Notes: a model not told the origin generated them from the sequence alone. Positions 8,514-16,678 are shown, numbered from the stretch's first letter. The stretch: 32,218 nt of DNA from Candidatus Hungatella pullicola (GCA_019114305.1 DXFU01000007.1:1-32218), one strand, 5' to 3'. Numbers and translations are program-made.

Positions 8514-9602
8514 TTATACTAGTATTTCATTTAAGCCACAGAGCATCTCTTCTTCTGTGACTGTCTTATCAATCACGGCCTCGCCTATGGATTTTAACAG
8601 AATAAATCGAATGGTACCGGAATCCATTTTTTTATCCCTTTTGGTTGTCTTAATGATTTCTGAAGCATTAAGACCTGTTACTGTGACCGGAAGCCCCATA
8701 GACTCCAAAAATCTTTTAAGTCTGTCCAGCTCACTTCTGTCAATGATGCCCCTGTTTACAGAAATAGCCATAGCCCCAATACAGCCAAGGCCCACGCAGT
8801 GTCCGTGAAGAAGAGAAAAATCCGCCAATTTCTCTATGGCGTGTCCTAAGGTATGACCGAAATTTAAAAGCGCCCTCTCTCCGTTTTCTTTGGGATCTCT
8901 TTCCACTACGTCCCTTTTAATCAGGTTGCTGACGTGAACCATTTCCTGGCACAGAGAAAGATCCAGTTTTTTGATCTCTTCCTGATTCTGAATCAGCCAC
9001 TGATAATATTTTCTATCTTTAATCAGCCCGTGCTTTATCACCTCGCCCATTCCGGAAGAAAACTGCTCCGGGGAAAGAGTTTTCAGAGCAGCAGTGTTGC
9101 TGTATACCAGTTTAGGCATATGAAAAGCTCCTACCATATTTTTGTAGGCGTCAAAATCAACTCCTGTCTTTCCTCCAATACTGGAATCCACTTGGGATAA
9201 AAGGGTTGTTGGAATCTGAATAAAGGAAATACCTCTCAAATAGGTGGCTGCCGTATACCCGCACAAATCTCCCACCACACCGCCGCCTAAGGCGATCAGC
9301 CAATCTTTACGGTCAAAGCCCATTTTAATCAGTGCTTCATACAAATTCCTTACGGTATCCAGATTTTTATTTTCTTCTCCTGCAGGAAAGATAAATTCTT
9401 CCGTCTTCTTACAGCACTGCCCTGCGATCGCCTTCACTTCTTCCAGATACAGAGGAGCAACGTGAGAGTCGGTGACAACGCATACCTTCCTCTGCTTTAA
9501 ATCCAGCTTGTCCAGCTGTGCTTTCAGTCCGTCAAAGGACTGTTCCATAACAATGTCGTAGATCCATGTTCCATCCATGCGGACGGGAATTACTTTTTCC
9601 AT
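8514..9602 (-). CDS. aroB: 3-dehydroquinate synthase
   Basis: AroB converts DAHP to 3-dehydroquinate in the shikimate pathway using NAD and a metal ion. The start used is the ATG at 9602, five bases after GGAGG, giving 362 residues; the frame stays open 19 codons upstream (to 9659). Motifs are the NAD-binding GGGVVGDLCG (106-115), SSIGGKTGVD (140-149), GMGEVIKHG with Glu187, NFGHTLGHAIE with His250, and LLHGH with His266, the Zn ligands expected for the family. No other aromatic-pathway gene is nearby. It sits between sepF and lspA, where many Firmicutes carry ylmH or divIVA, and is likely carried on the same transcript. Confidence 0.95.
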   Translation of the reverse strand: MEKVIPVRMDGTWIYDIVMEQSFDGLKAQLDKLDLKQRKVCVVTDSHVAPLYLEEVKAIAGQCCKKTEEFIFPAGEENKNLDTVRNLYEALIKMGFDRKDWLIALGGGVVGDLCGYTAATYLRGISFIQIPTTLLSQVDSSIGGKTGVDFDAYKNMVGAFHMPKLVYSNTAALKTLSPEQFSSGMGEVIKHGLIKDRKYYQWLIQNQEEIKKLDLSLCQEMVHVSNLIKRDVVERDPKENGERALLNFGHTLGHAIEKLADFSLLHGHCVGLGCIGAMAISVNRGIIDRSELDRLKRFLESMGLPVTVTGLNASEIIKTTKRDKKMDSGTIRFILLKSIGEAVIDKTVTEEEMLCGLNEILV

Positions 9603-9749
9603 ATGTTCCTCCATTTCTGTTATTCTTGCTGTTTTTCTCTTTATTACGGAAGAAAGCAAACAATCTTCCTCAAGCCATCAAGGCTGTAGATATGGAAAAT
9701 TGTCTGCTTGTACTTAAAGAAACCATTCTTTTTTTATCCAAAGGTCTGA
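9603..9749 (-). other. 147-base gap between sepF and aroB
   Basis: This is the longest gap inside the yggS-rluD gene group. A small hairpin (AGCC-TTGAT-GGCT) lacks a T-run, and no promoter with good -35 and -10 spacing stands out. AroB could be served by read-through or by a weak promoter not recognised here. Confidence 0.3.
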
Positions 9750-10262
9750 TTACAGTCTCAGATTCATGCCGCCCATATCAAGAGTGCCGCTGTTTAAGAG
9801 ATCCTGAAAATCTCCTGACAGTTCTACGGATTCAGGAGTGGCAATGAATATATAGTTGGAAATCTTTTGGAGATTTCCATTCATGGAATAAGTTGCTCCA
9901 CAGGTGAAATCAATAATTCTCTGGGCAACTTCTGTGTGAATGCCCTCCATATTCAATACAACTGCCTTTCCTGACAGCATATAATCACAAATCTCCTTGG
10001 CATCCTCAATGGTAGTAGGCTTTATCATAGATACCTCCATAGTGCGCTTCATCGGGACTACTTTAGGGCTTGGCCTGGAAAAAATACGGGGCTTCTGCTC
10101 ATACTCGTCTTCCTCATAGTAATCCTCTTCATTCTTTTTGGAAAATAAGCTTCTTCTGGCCGGCTTTTCCTCTTCTCCATCGTAGTCATCATCTAAGTAG
10201 TAGTCCTCATCATCTGTATCATTTAAACGCATGCTGTCCATCAGTTTGCCTAAAATGCTCAT
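9750..10262 (-). CDS. sepF: Cell division protein SepF
   Basis: SepF binds the C-terminal tail of FtsZ, anchors it to the membrane and aligns protofilaments at the septum. The 170-residue product has an N-terminal amphipathic helix (MSILGKLMDSMRL) that would serve as the membrane anchor. A very acidic Tyr/Asp/Glu-rich linker follows (about 15-65), then a compact SepF core (about 82-165) with VVPMKRTMEVS, KAVVLNMEG and RIIDFTCGATYSM. The start ATG overlaps the yggS stop by four bases (ATGA). The yggS-sepF order is the standard Firmicute arrangement and supports the call. Confidence 0.95.
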   Translation of the reverse strand: MSILGKLMDSMRLNDTDDEDYYLDDDYDGEEEKPARRSLFSKKNEEDYYEEDEYEQKPRIFSRPSPKVVPMKRTMEVSMIKPTTIEDAKEICDYMLSGKAVVLNMEGIHTEVAQRIIDFTCGATYSMNGNLQKISNYIFIATPESVELSGDFQDLLNSGTLDMGGMNLRL

Positions 10263-10963
10263 CCTTCACTCTCTCCAATCTTATATCTTGTACCAAAAAT
10301 TCCGGTACCGACTCTCACCAGAGTTGCACCCTCCTCAATAGCCACTTCAAAATCTCCAGTCATACCCATTGAGAGCACACTCATACTAACATTATCAATG
10401 TTTTTTCTTCCCATGTCAACATAAAATTCATACAATTTTTTGAATACAGGGCGGTTCTCCTCTGGATTTTCCACAAAGGGAGCGATTGTCATCAAACCTT
10501 TAATCTTCAGATGAGGAAATGCAGCTATTTTTTCGATTGCAGACTGAGTTTCATCCAGGTGGAATCCGTATTTACTCTCCTCCTCCGCCACATTTACCTC
10601 CAGAAGAATATCCTTTGTCATTCCCAGCTTTGCCGCCTCTGTCTCAATTTGTTCTGCAAGGCGAAGCGAATCAACACTGTGAATGAGAACAGTGTGTGGA
10701 AGCACCTGTTTTACTTTGTTTCTTTGCAGATGTCCTATCATATGCCATCGAATATCCCCAGGAAGCAGGTTAGATTTTTCGCATAATTCCTGAACCTTAT
10801 TTTCTCCAAAGTCTCTGGCGCCTCCGTCATAAGCCTCCTGAAGCATAGATATGGGTTTTGTTTTGCTTACTGCCACCAAGGTAACCTCCTTTGGGTCTCT
10901 TTGAACTCGGCGGCAGGCAGCCTCTATTCTCTGTCTTACCTCTTCAAGGTTTTTCTGTACCAT
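10259..10963 (-). CDS. yggS: YggS family PLP homeostasis protein
   Basis: This is a PLP-binding, single-domain protein with an alanine-racemase-like barrel fold. In the family it controls the pyridoxal phosphate pool and amino/keto acid balance without clear enzyme activity. The 234-residue product carries the PLP Lys in LVAVSKTKP (Lys34), then GARDFGENKVQEL, the characteristic WHMIGHLQRNK and the phosphate-binding SMGMTGDFEVAIEEG near the C-terminus. Length is normal. It starts eleven bases after the HlyD-like gene and overlaps sepF. Confidence 0.95.
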   Translation of the reverse strand: MVQKNLEEVRQRIEAACRRVQRDPKEVTLVAVSKTKPISMLQEAYDGGARDFGENKVQELCEKSNLLPGDIRWHMIGHLQRNKVKQVLPHTVLIHSVDSLRLAEQIETEAAKLGMTKDILLEVNVAEEESKYGFHLDETQSAIEKIAAFPHLKIKGLMTIAPFVENPEENRPVFKKLYEFYVDMGRKNIDNVSMSVLSMGMTGDFEVAIEEGATLVRVGTGIFGTRYKIGESEG

Positions 10964-10974
10964 AAAATCACCTC

Positions 10975-12429
10975 TTATTGATATATTAATTGTCCCTCCT
11001 CTACGGTTGACGCGTCTAAAACGATGTGGTCATATACCGACAAACCGTAGGGCATATTTTTTTTAACAGTATAATACTCTTCATTGGAAGAGAGAATGTC
11101 AATCTGCTTAAACACTGCATACCCTTTATTAATGTTATAAACGCCCTCTAAAGAAGCGGTGGCGCCAATCTGATATCTTTCATTGGTGTCCGCTTTCACA
11201 ATATAATCCCCTGCTTTCAGACCATCTTCTGTTCCTTCAATATAACAGTTGCCTTCTTCATCAGAATAGTATATGGTCGTCGGAACAAAGACAATAGAGG
11301 TTCCTGCTTCGGAATATACTTCTTTGTTAAAGCCTGTGTCGGAATCATTTCCTCCATTAGTCAGATAATCCTGAGGAACTAGATAAAAGTTTTTAGTGGT
11401 AACCGCAGAAACCGGAATTTTCAGGCCAGTTGCCTGAGCAGTCTGTATTTCGAAATTCACAAAGCGGTCTGAGGCAAACTGCACCATATACTTATCAAAG
11501 TCCAGCTTTCCATAAGTTTTTCCGTCACCACCGGTTATGGTGGAAAATGCCGCTGCAGCCGTCAAATCATGATCAGGGAAAGATATATTTAAACTGGTTT
11601 GATCTCTGTACTGGGCCAGCTCATCCTCTGTCATAGGGAAAACAACAGACCAATTTTCTGAAGTAATCACCTTATAAACCGGGGCTCCCTGTTCAATCAG
11701 GTCTCCCGATTTGTTAATCTCTTTTGTGTAAATGGTTTTATCAAACATTTCCTCTGTGACATCCTGCGGGCTCATCGATTCATAGGAGTCTATTCCATAA
11801 GAAATCGTTCCCGCCTGATCCGCATAAACCTGCTGAAAGTTTATTCCAGCTTCCGCCAAAAGATCTCCCAATCCTTCCAGGCTGTTAAAATTCATAAATT
11901 CCAGGACAGATGCATCCAAAGAGTATTTGGTATCATATACAGTGGAAAACTGATCGTCATCGTAGCTCAAGCTTAAAGCGGTCAGCTGGTTCATTAGTTC
12001 TGAAAGATTTTCTGAACTCAATGAATCGGTCTGGTCACCATTTTGCTCCAGAAAAGCGGCAACATTGCCGGTTTCGTCAATAGAGTAAACGCTGGTTCTA
12101 ACAGAAGCCCGTTTTCCTTCCCGGATATAATAATTCACATAACCGGAACGGTCTGCTGTTTTTACACTCTCCTGACGAAAAATCATTCCTGTATACTCCT
12201 TGTTGTTAACAATACTGCCCTCTTCTACTTCGTAAAACTGTATTTTGTCTTTGCGAATATAGGTGGACACGCTGAAAACCATATAAACAAAAATAATGGC
12301 AAACATGACCATGCCTACGTTCAGGTTCAAAGGACGGCGGTATCGAATGATTTTCTTTGCCTTTTTTTTCTTCTTCGGCGCTGGTTTCACCGGTCTTGAT
12401 GCCTGATTCTGAGCCAAATTATCCGCCAC
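10975..12429 (-). CDS. HlyD-like membrane-anchored protein (adaptor family, role unknown)
   Basis: The 484-residue product has a Lys-rich cytoplasmic N-terminus (1-36), one membrane helix (about 38-56) and a large outside region. Its early part (YEVEEGSIVNNKEYTGMIFR, then GYVNYYIREGKRA) resembles the biotinyl-lipoyl-like hairpin start of HlyD/efflux adaptor proteins. The later part (about 330-484) looks like the beta-rich adaptor domains (VSAVTTKNFYLVP, VYDHIVLDAS). No ABC or RND transporter lies nearby, so a division or envelope role linked to sepF is possible but unproven. The start is GTG with only AAGAAAG close before it, a poor ribosome binding site; no better start is seen. It is first in its operon. 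Confidence 0.7.
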   Translation of the reverse strand: MADNLAQNQASRPVKPAPKKKKKAKKIIRYRRPLNLNVGMVMFAIIFVYMVFSVSTYIRKDKIQFYEVEEGSIVNNKEYTGMIFRQESVKTADRSGYVNYYIREGKRASVRTSVYSIDETGNVAAFLEQNGDQTDSLSSENLSELMNQLTALSLSYDDDQFSTVYDTKYSLDASVLEFMNFNSLEGLGDLLAEAGINFQQVYADQAGTISYGIDSYESMSPQDVTEEMFDKTIYTKEINKSGDLIEQGAPVYKVITSENWSVVFPMTEDELAQYRDQTSLNISFPDHDLTAAAAFSTITGGDGKTYGKLDFDKYMVQFASDRFVNFEIQTAQATGLKIPVSAVTTKNFYLVPQDYLTNGGNDSDTGFNKEVYSEAGTSIVFVPTTIYYSDEEGNCYIEGTEDGLKAGDYIVKADTNERYQIGATASLEGVYNINKGYAVFKQIDILSSNEEYYTVKKNMPYGLSVYDHIVLDASTVEEGQLIYQ

Positions 12430-12444
12430 CTTTCTTAGTTTAAT

Positions 12445-12462
12445 ATCGGCAACAAAGCCGAT
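12445..12462 (-). promoter_or_regulatory. 5' stem-loop at the start of the HlyD-yggS-sepF message
   Basis: ATCGGC-TTTGTT-GCCGAT forms a perfect 6-bp stem with a 6-base loop. The predicted transcription start falls near 12462, so the message would begin with this hairpin, a shape known to protect 5' ends from decay. Confidence 0.4.
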
Positions 12463-12468
12463 GGAGTT

Positions 12469-12497
12469 ATTATAAAAGGAATCGAAGAAAAGTTCAA
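12469..12497 (-). promoter_or_regulatory. Promoter of the HlyD-yggS-sepF-aroB-lspA-rluD operon
   Basis: On the minus strand TTGAAC (12492-12497) and TATAAT (12469-12474) are 17 bases apart, a strong housekeeping-type match. It starts just after the terminator of the upstream P-loop gene and leaves a leader of about 33 bases. Confidence 0.8.
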
Positions 12498-12499
12498 GT

Positions 12500-12523
12500 A
12501 AAAAGGGGACCGGCGCGGCCCCC
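12500..12523 (-). terminator. Intrinsic terminator of the P-loop gene and probably the whole mre-min group
   Basis: On the minus strand GGGGCCG pairs with CGGTCCCC (one bulged base) around a CGC loop, followed by TTTTTACTT. It is the only strong terminator seen between the miaB promoter and this point. Confidence 0.85.
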
Positions 12524-12546
12524 TGATTTCTTATGTTTATGTATTA

Positions 12547-12966
12547 CTACAATGAAACGATCACCTTATCCTGAACGTTCTCCGGCATCTGATCAGCATC
12601 CATAGATACACTGAGAACAAAGGTTATATGATACCTTTCACCGATATTTTCCAAAATACTTACGGTTTCCGAAATATCCTCACCTTCCAGGCAGGCCAAT
12701 TTCAGAAAGCTGTCTAAAAACATCATCTCAAGATCATGATCCTGAGAAATAATTCCGCAAATAAAACCGATAAATCCCTCACTGCTGTTAATTGGGTACT
12801 CATTTACATTAATAAGACGAATTTTATTGCTTAACTCATACATATGCTTAGAACTCTTATCCAAGTAAACGATAGAGCCTTTGGAGTCACGAATGGCTGA
12901 ATTTGCTCTGTCCAACAGATGTTTTGTCTTTCCCTTACCCTTTTTTCCTGCGATAACCTGAACCAT
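12547..12966 (-). CDS. Small P-loop NTPase-like protein of unknown function
   Basis: A 139-residue protein with a clean Walker A motif AGKKGKGKT (Gly7 to Thr14) almost at the N-terminus, and a hydrophobic strand ending in Asp (LEMMFLDSFL, Asp85) that could be Walker B. A later strand (ITFVLSVSMDAD) resembles the sensor strand of RecA-like folds. There is no membrane helix or signal peptide, and at 139 residues it is near the lower limit for a complete P-loop domain. I do not recognise a named family. AAGGAGG lies six to eight bases before the ATG. It is flanked by a DD-carboxypeptidase upstream and the HlyD-yggS-sepF operon downstream, so a division or envelope link is conceivable; no function is assigned. 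Confidence 0.8.
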   Translation of the reverse strand: MVQVIAGKKGKGKTKHLLDRANSAIRDSKGSIVYLDKSSKHMYELSNKIRLINVNEYPINSSEGFIGFICGIISQDHDLEMMFLDSFLKLACLEGEDISETVSILENIGERYHITFVLSVSMDADQMPENVQDKVIVSL

Positions 12967-13023
12967 AGCTATCTCCTCCTTAAGTTATATGATTTGTATA
13001 AAAAGTCTATTAATATTAAAGTA

Positions 13024-13052
13024 ATTATAGTATAAATTTGCAAAAAGCGCAA
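13024..13052 (-). promoter_or_regulatory. Candidate promoter of the small P-loop gene
   Basis: TTGCGC (13047-13052), a 17-base spacer and TATAAT (13024-13029) on the minus strand. The -35 keeps only TTG. It begins four bases after the carboxypeptidase stop and no terminator intervenes, so the gene may have both its own start and read-through. Confidence 0.5.
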
Positions 13053-13055
13053 CAA

Positions 13056-14042
13056 CTAATCTACAATTTTATCTAATATCTCATCCATATTATCATATAG
13101 CTTCTGCCGATTGGGAGCTTTTAGGATAACAGAAATATATTCACTTCCTGCAAAATCACGGCTTCCCATAATCAGACAGTTTCCTGCGGCTTTCGTGGTT
13201 CCTGTCTTTCCTCCCAGGGGAGTGAGAGCATCCGGCATAGAGTCCTGTCCGGTCATATACCAGTTGCCAGCTTCCCAGGTTCTGGATACTTTTTGACCAT
13301 TTGTTCCCCTATAGTCAGCCGTATAGGATTTTGTCCCAATGATCTCTCTGAATTGGGGATATTTCAATGCCTCGTTAAATATTAAATACAAATCATAGGC
13401 TGTAGTATAATGGTTCTCATCAGGAAGGCCATGAGGATTGACAAAATGAGTCTGTGTAGCTCCCAGCCTTTTTGCCTCTTCATTCATTCGCTGGGCAAAT
13501 GCTTCTATGCTGCCGTCCATATGTACGGCAATGGCAGCTCCCGCATCATTGCCGGAGGGTATCATAAGACCATAAAGCAGCTGCTCCATAGTCAGCTGGT
13601 CTCCAGGCTTGATACCGCAGAGGGTAGAGCCGGGCTCCGTAATGACCGCTTCCTCTGTAACTGTAACCATATCATCCAAATTGCCGTATTTTATAGCCAG
13701 AAGAGCAGTCATTGTCTTTGTGATACTGGCAGGATATAAGGTTTCATAAAGATTTTTTCCTACAATCACTTCCTTATCCGACAGATCGAAAACAGCTGCG
13801 GCCTCTGCCTCCAGCTCCTCCTCCCAAATTGTTTCCTGAGAGGGCACACACAGATTATGGGCAAAAGGAACAGCCGTATCCGTCTGGCCAAGAGCGTAAA
13901 AGGCATTCCTTTCCGAAAAATCATAAGGGCTGTCCAATCTTGTCAATGCGGCTGCTGTCAAGATTCCGCCTGCCAAAACCAAAAAGAAAACAGCACCTGC
14001 TCTTATCCCTCTCCGTTTCCTTCTTCTTCTCCTTCTTTTCAC
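13056..14042 (-). CDS. D-alanyl-D-alanine carboxypeptidase (penicillin-binding, S11 family)
   Basis: It trims the terminal D-Ala from peptidoglycan stem peptides outside the cell. The start taken is GTG at 14042 (328 residues), eight bases after AGGAG and eleven bases after mgsA; an ATG at 14075 in the same frame overlaps mgsA and lacks a ribosome binding site. An Arg/Lys-rich start is followed by one membrane helix (about 13-34). The three penicillin-binding motifs are intact: SITK (Ser106, Lys109) in YPASITKTM, SGN (163-165) in PSGNDAGA, and KTG (279-281) in GGKTGTTKAAG. The usual DacA C-terminal beta domain and amphipathic helix are absent, so anchoring is by the N-terminus. It is the last wall gene of the mre-min group. 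Confidence 0.92.
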   Translation of the reverse strand: MKRRRRRRKRRGIRAGAVFFLVLAGGILTAAALTRLDSPYDFSERNAFYALGQTDTAVPFAHNLCVPSQETIWEEELEAEAAAVFDLSDKEVIVGKNLYETLYPASITKTMTALLAIKYGNLDDMVTVTEEAVITEPGSTLCGIKPGDQLTMEQLLYGLMIPSGNDAGAAIAVHMDGSIEAFAQRMNEEAKRLGATQTHFVNPHGLPDENHYTTAYDLYLIFNEALKYPQFREIIGTKSYTADYRGTNGQKVSRTWEAGNWYMTGQDSMPDALTPLGGKTGTTKAAGNCLIMGSRDFAGSEYISVILKAPNRQKLYDNMDEILDKIVD

Positions 14043-14053
14043 AAGGCCATCTC

Positions 14054-14449
14054 CTATTTGTACATTTCCCGCCATTCCAGATCGCCGCGATCCAGAGATT
14101 TAATCAGAAGCTCTGCAGTAGCCACGTTGGTTGCCAGAGGGATGTTGTGGGTATCACATGCACACATAATATTTACAATATCTGGTTCATGAACCTTAGG
14201 AGCAAGAGGATCTCTCAAAAAAATCACCAGATCAATTTCATTATGCTCAATCTGGGAACCAAGCTGCTGTTCTCCGCCAAGATGTCCGGCCAGATATTTG
14301 TGGACATTCAGGTTTGTAACCTCTTCAATCAACCGTCCGGTTGTTCCTGTAGCATACAAAGAATGTTTGCTGAGAATTCCCCTGTATGCGATGCAGAAAT
14401 TCTGCATTAATTTTTTCTTAGAATCATGCGCAACTAATCCTATATTCAT
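14054..14449 (-). CDS. mgsA: Methylglyoxal synthase
   Basis: MgsA converts dihydroxyacetone phosphate to methylglyoxal and phosphate, a bypass relieving sugar-phosphate stress. The 131-residue product has normal Firmicute length. Motifs are VAHD (His8, Asp9), TGTTG (34-38), GHLGGEQQ (55-62), FLRDPL (Asp80) and VHEPD (His87, Asp90). Compared with the E. coli enzyme as I recall it, the position of catalytic Asp71 in GGDQQ is Glu60 here (codon GAA), while the equivalents of His19, Asp20, Asp91, His98 and Asp101 are kept. It sits 18 bases after rodA, a frequent partner of the min/rodA group in Clostridia. Confidence 0.93.
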   Translation of the reverse strand: MNIGLVAHDSKKKLMQNFCIAYRGILSKHSLYATGTTGRLIEEVTNLNVHKYLAGHLGGEQQLGSQIEHNEIDLVIFLRDPLAPKVHEPDIVNIMCACDTHNIPLATNVATAELLIKSLDRGDLEWREMYK

Positions 14450-14467
14450 TGCAGTATACCTCCTTCA

Positions 14468-15595
14468 TTAATTACCAATTTTTCGCCGCATCCCAACACT
14501 AAGCACCAGCCCCATTCCCATAAATATACTAACCAGTGAGCTGACACCCGAACTGATAAAAGGAAGGGGAAGTCCTGTATTGGGGAAAATCTGTGTTGCC
14601 ACGGCTATATTAGAAAATGCCTGAAACCCGATCAGGGAGGCCATGCCCGCACAAATCAGGCGGCCTGACATATCCTTAGCCTTGGCGGCCATCCTCAGAC
14701 ACTCAAAAACCACCAGGGCAAAGAGTGTAATTACGGCAACGCTTCCAATAAAACCCAACTCTTCTCCGATAATGGCAAAAATAAAGTCCGTCTCACCTGT
14801 AGGTCCCAACCAGTTTCCGTCTTTCACAGACGCAATGGTAGTATTAAATAGTCCCTTGCCTTCAAGCTGGCCTGAACTAATTGCCATAATAGAGTTGCGC
14901 TGCTGATACATATTTTCAGCGTACTCTTCGGCCTGTGGATAAATCCAGGCCAAAATTCTTTTTGCCTGATAATCATGGATAAACGGTATCATACCTCTCG
15001 TTAGCATAAAAATAAAGGCTGCTCCGCATGGCACCACGACAGCAAACGCTCCGCAAATCCATTTCCAGCTGATTCCCGCCACAAAAAGTATGCAGAGAAT
15101 CATCACAGTAACCACCAGACTGGTGGACAGATTAGGTTCAGCTAAAATAAGTGAAATAGGGAAAGCTGAAAGCAATGCTGAAAGCCCTACTATGACAGGC
15201 TTATTTATGGTATCCTGATATTTGTTCCAGAACCAGGAAAAGAACAAAATTAATCCAATTTTGGCAAATTCAGACGGCTGAATTTGGCCAATACCCGGAA
15301 TATTAATCCACCGGGTAGCACCGCCTGCTGTGTGCCCCATAACAAGAACAGCTGCCAGCAAAACAATACATGCCACATAGACAAGAATGGATAAATTAAC
15401 AAATTTATGGTAATCAATGGAAGAGATTCCAAGAGCCAGACAAAATCCGGCACAAACACCTGTGATCTGCTTATTTACCGTATCGGCATCCTGGTTTGAT
15501 GCACTGGCAACTACCAGGATGCCGATAATGGAAAGAGCCAGCATATAAAGCAAAAGCTGGTAATTATAGCGTCGCAAATTAAAGTCTGTAAACAT
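14468..15595 (-). CDS. rodA: FtsW/RodA/SpoVE family peptidoglycan glycosyltransferase, probably RodA
   Basis: SEDS proteins polymerise lipid II into glycan strands together with a class B PBP. The 375-residue product is almost entirely membrane helices (about ten). The family signature GLPLPFISSGVSSL lies near the C-terminus, and the large extracellular loop includes MYQQRNSIMAISSGQLEGKG. The RodA rather than FtsW role is inferred from the neighbours (PBP2, mreC, mreD, min genes). The ATG follows directly on the minE stop, suggesting coupled translation. Confidence 0.9.
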   Translation of the reverse strand: MFTDFNLRRYNYQLLLYMLALSIIGILVVASASNQDADTVNKQITGVCAGFCLALGISSIDYHKFVNLSILVYVACIVLLAAVLVMGHTAGGATRWINIPGIGQIQPSEFAKIGLILFFSWFWNKYQDTINKPVIVGLSALLSAFPISLILAEPNLSTSLVVTVMILCILFVAGISWKWICGAFAVVVPCGAAFIFMLTRGMIPFIHDYQAKRILAWIYPQAEEYAENMYQQRNSIMAISSGQLEGKGLFNTTIASVKDGNWLGPTGETDFIFAIIGEELGFIGSVAVITLFALVVFECLRMAAKAKDMSGRLICAGMASLIGFQAFSNIAVATQIFPNTGLPLPFISSGVSSLVSIFMGMGLVLSVGMRRKIGN

Positions 15596-15874
15596 TTAGT
15601 ATATCCCCTTATCAGGTATATCGCGAATAGGGATGTTTGCGTAAAGCACCGGGGTATAAATATCGCAGTCCGGCTGCTTTACTTTTGTCATCTGTATCTC
15701 TATTCTATCGGTATCAATATTCATATATCTTGAAATTACACGTATCATATCATCTTTTATCATCTGCATCACCTCTGGAGAACAGTCAGCCTTATCTGCC
15801 ACAAGAAGCAGCTTCAGCCTCCTGTGAGCAATATCTCCCGAATTTTTCTTTCGAAACACGGAAAACAAATTCAT
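15596..15874 (-). CDS. minE: Cell division topological specificity factor MinE
   Basis: MinE stimulates the MinD ATPase, releasing it from the membrane and driving the oscillation that leaves mid-cell free for division. The 92-residue product has an N-terminal amphipathic membrane segment (MNLFSVFRKK). An anti-MinCD region follows (about 17-33, HRRLKLLLVADKADCSPEVM), then a C-terminal topological domain (about 38-85) with IRVISRYMNID. Size and order after minD are typical. Having MinE rather than only DivIVA fits this clostridial group. Confidence 0.95.
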   Translation of the reverse strand: MNLFSVFRKKNSGDIAHRRLKLLLVADKADCSPEVMQMIKDDMIRVISRYMNIDTDRIEIQMTKVKQPDCDIYTPVLYANIPIRDIPDKGIY

Positions 15875-15886
15875 AGCCTCTCCCCC

Positions 15887-16678
15887 TTACGCCTTTTTCA
15901 AAAGGCTTGTAATGCGGAAAAAAAGACTTCTGTGTACAGCAGGATTTGCAAGAGGAATCTCCTCACCTGCAATCCGTCTGCAAATGTCCATATAGGCCTG
16001 CCCAGCCCGGGTTCCCATACCTACCAAAGGCTCTCCCTGATTGGTTGCAATCACAATGTCTTCATCGTCAGGCACCGCTCCGATCACATTGACAGCCAAT
16101 ATATCCATCACGTCATCCAAAGACATCATGTCCCCCCGTCTTACCATATCCATTCGGATGCGGTTTACAATTAAATCAATGCTTTTCATGTCAGCCGCCT
16201 CCAAAAGACCGATAATACGGTCCGCATCTCGAATGGCCGACACTTCCGGGGTGGTCACCACCAGCGCACGGTCCGCGCCGGCAATAGCATTCTGAAATCC
16301 CTGCTCAATTCCTGCAGGACAGTCCAAAAGGATATAATCAAAGTCATCTCTTAGATCTTCAACCAGTTTAACCATCTGACCGGGACTGACCGCAGACTTG
16401 TCTCTGGTCTGAGCAGACGGCAGCAAAAACAGGTTAGGATATCTTTTGTCCTTAATCAAAGCCTGCTTCATTCGGCAGTTTCCTTCTACAACATCTACAA
16501 GATTGTAGACAATGCGGTTCTCCAGGCCCATCACTACATCAAGGTTTCTAAGGCCGATATCTGTATCAATCAAAACAACCTTTTTTCCAAGTATCGCCAG
16601 ACCTGTTCCTACATTTGCGGAGGTAGTGGTCTTTCCTACTCCGCCTTTTCCGGAAGTAATGACAATGATTTCACTCAT
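15887..16678 (-). CDS. minD: Septum site-determining ATPase MinD
   Basis: MinD is a ParA-like ATPase that binds the membrane when ATP-loaded, recruits MinC and is released by MinE. The 263-residue product begins with the deviant Walker A motif KGGVGKTT (11-18), then DTDIGLRNLDVVMGLENR and the Walker B-like DYILLDCPAGIE. It ends in an amphipathic membrane-targeting helix (about 250-263, SLFFRITSLLKKA). All hallmarks are intact. It lies 22 bases after minC and 12 before minE. Confidence 0.97.
   Translation of the reverse strand: MSEIIVITSGKGGVGKTTTSANVGTGLAILGKKVVLIDTDIGLRNLDVVMGLENRIVYNLVDVVEGNCRMKQALIKDKRYPNLFLLPSAQTRDKSAVSPGQMVKLVEDLRDDFDYILLDCPAGIEQGFQNAIAGADRALVVTTPEVSAIRDADRIIGLLEAADMKSIDLIVNRIRMDMVRRGDMMSLDDVMDILAVNVIGAVPDDEDIVIATNQGEPLVGMGTRAGQAYMDICRRIAGEEIPLANPAVHRSLFFRITSLLKKA

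Noticed and set aside
14043-14075. Upstream ATG start for the DD-carboxypeptidase
   Set aside because: It would overlap mgsA by 22 bases and lacks a ribosome binding site; the GTG at 14042 has AGGAG at eight bases.
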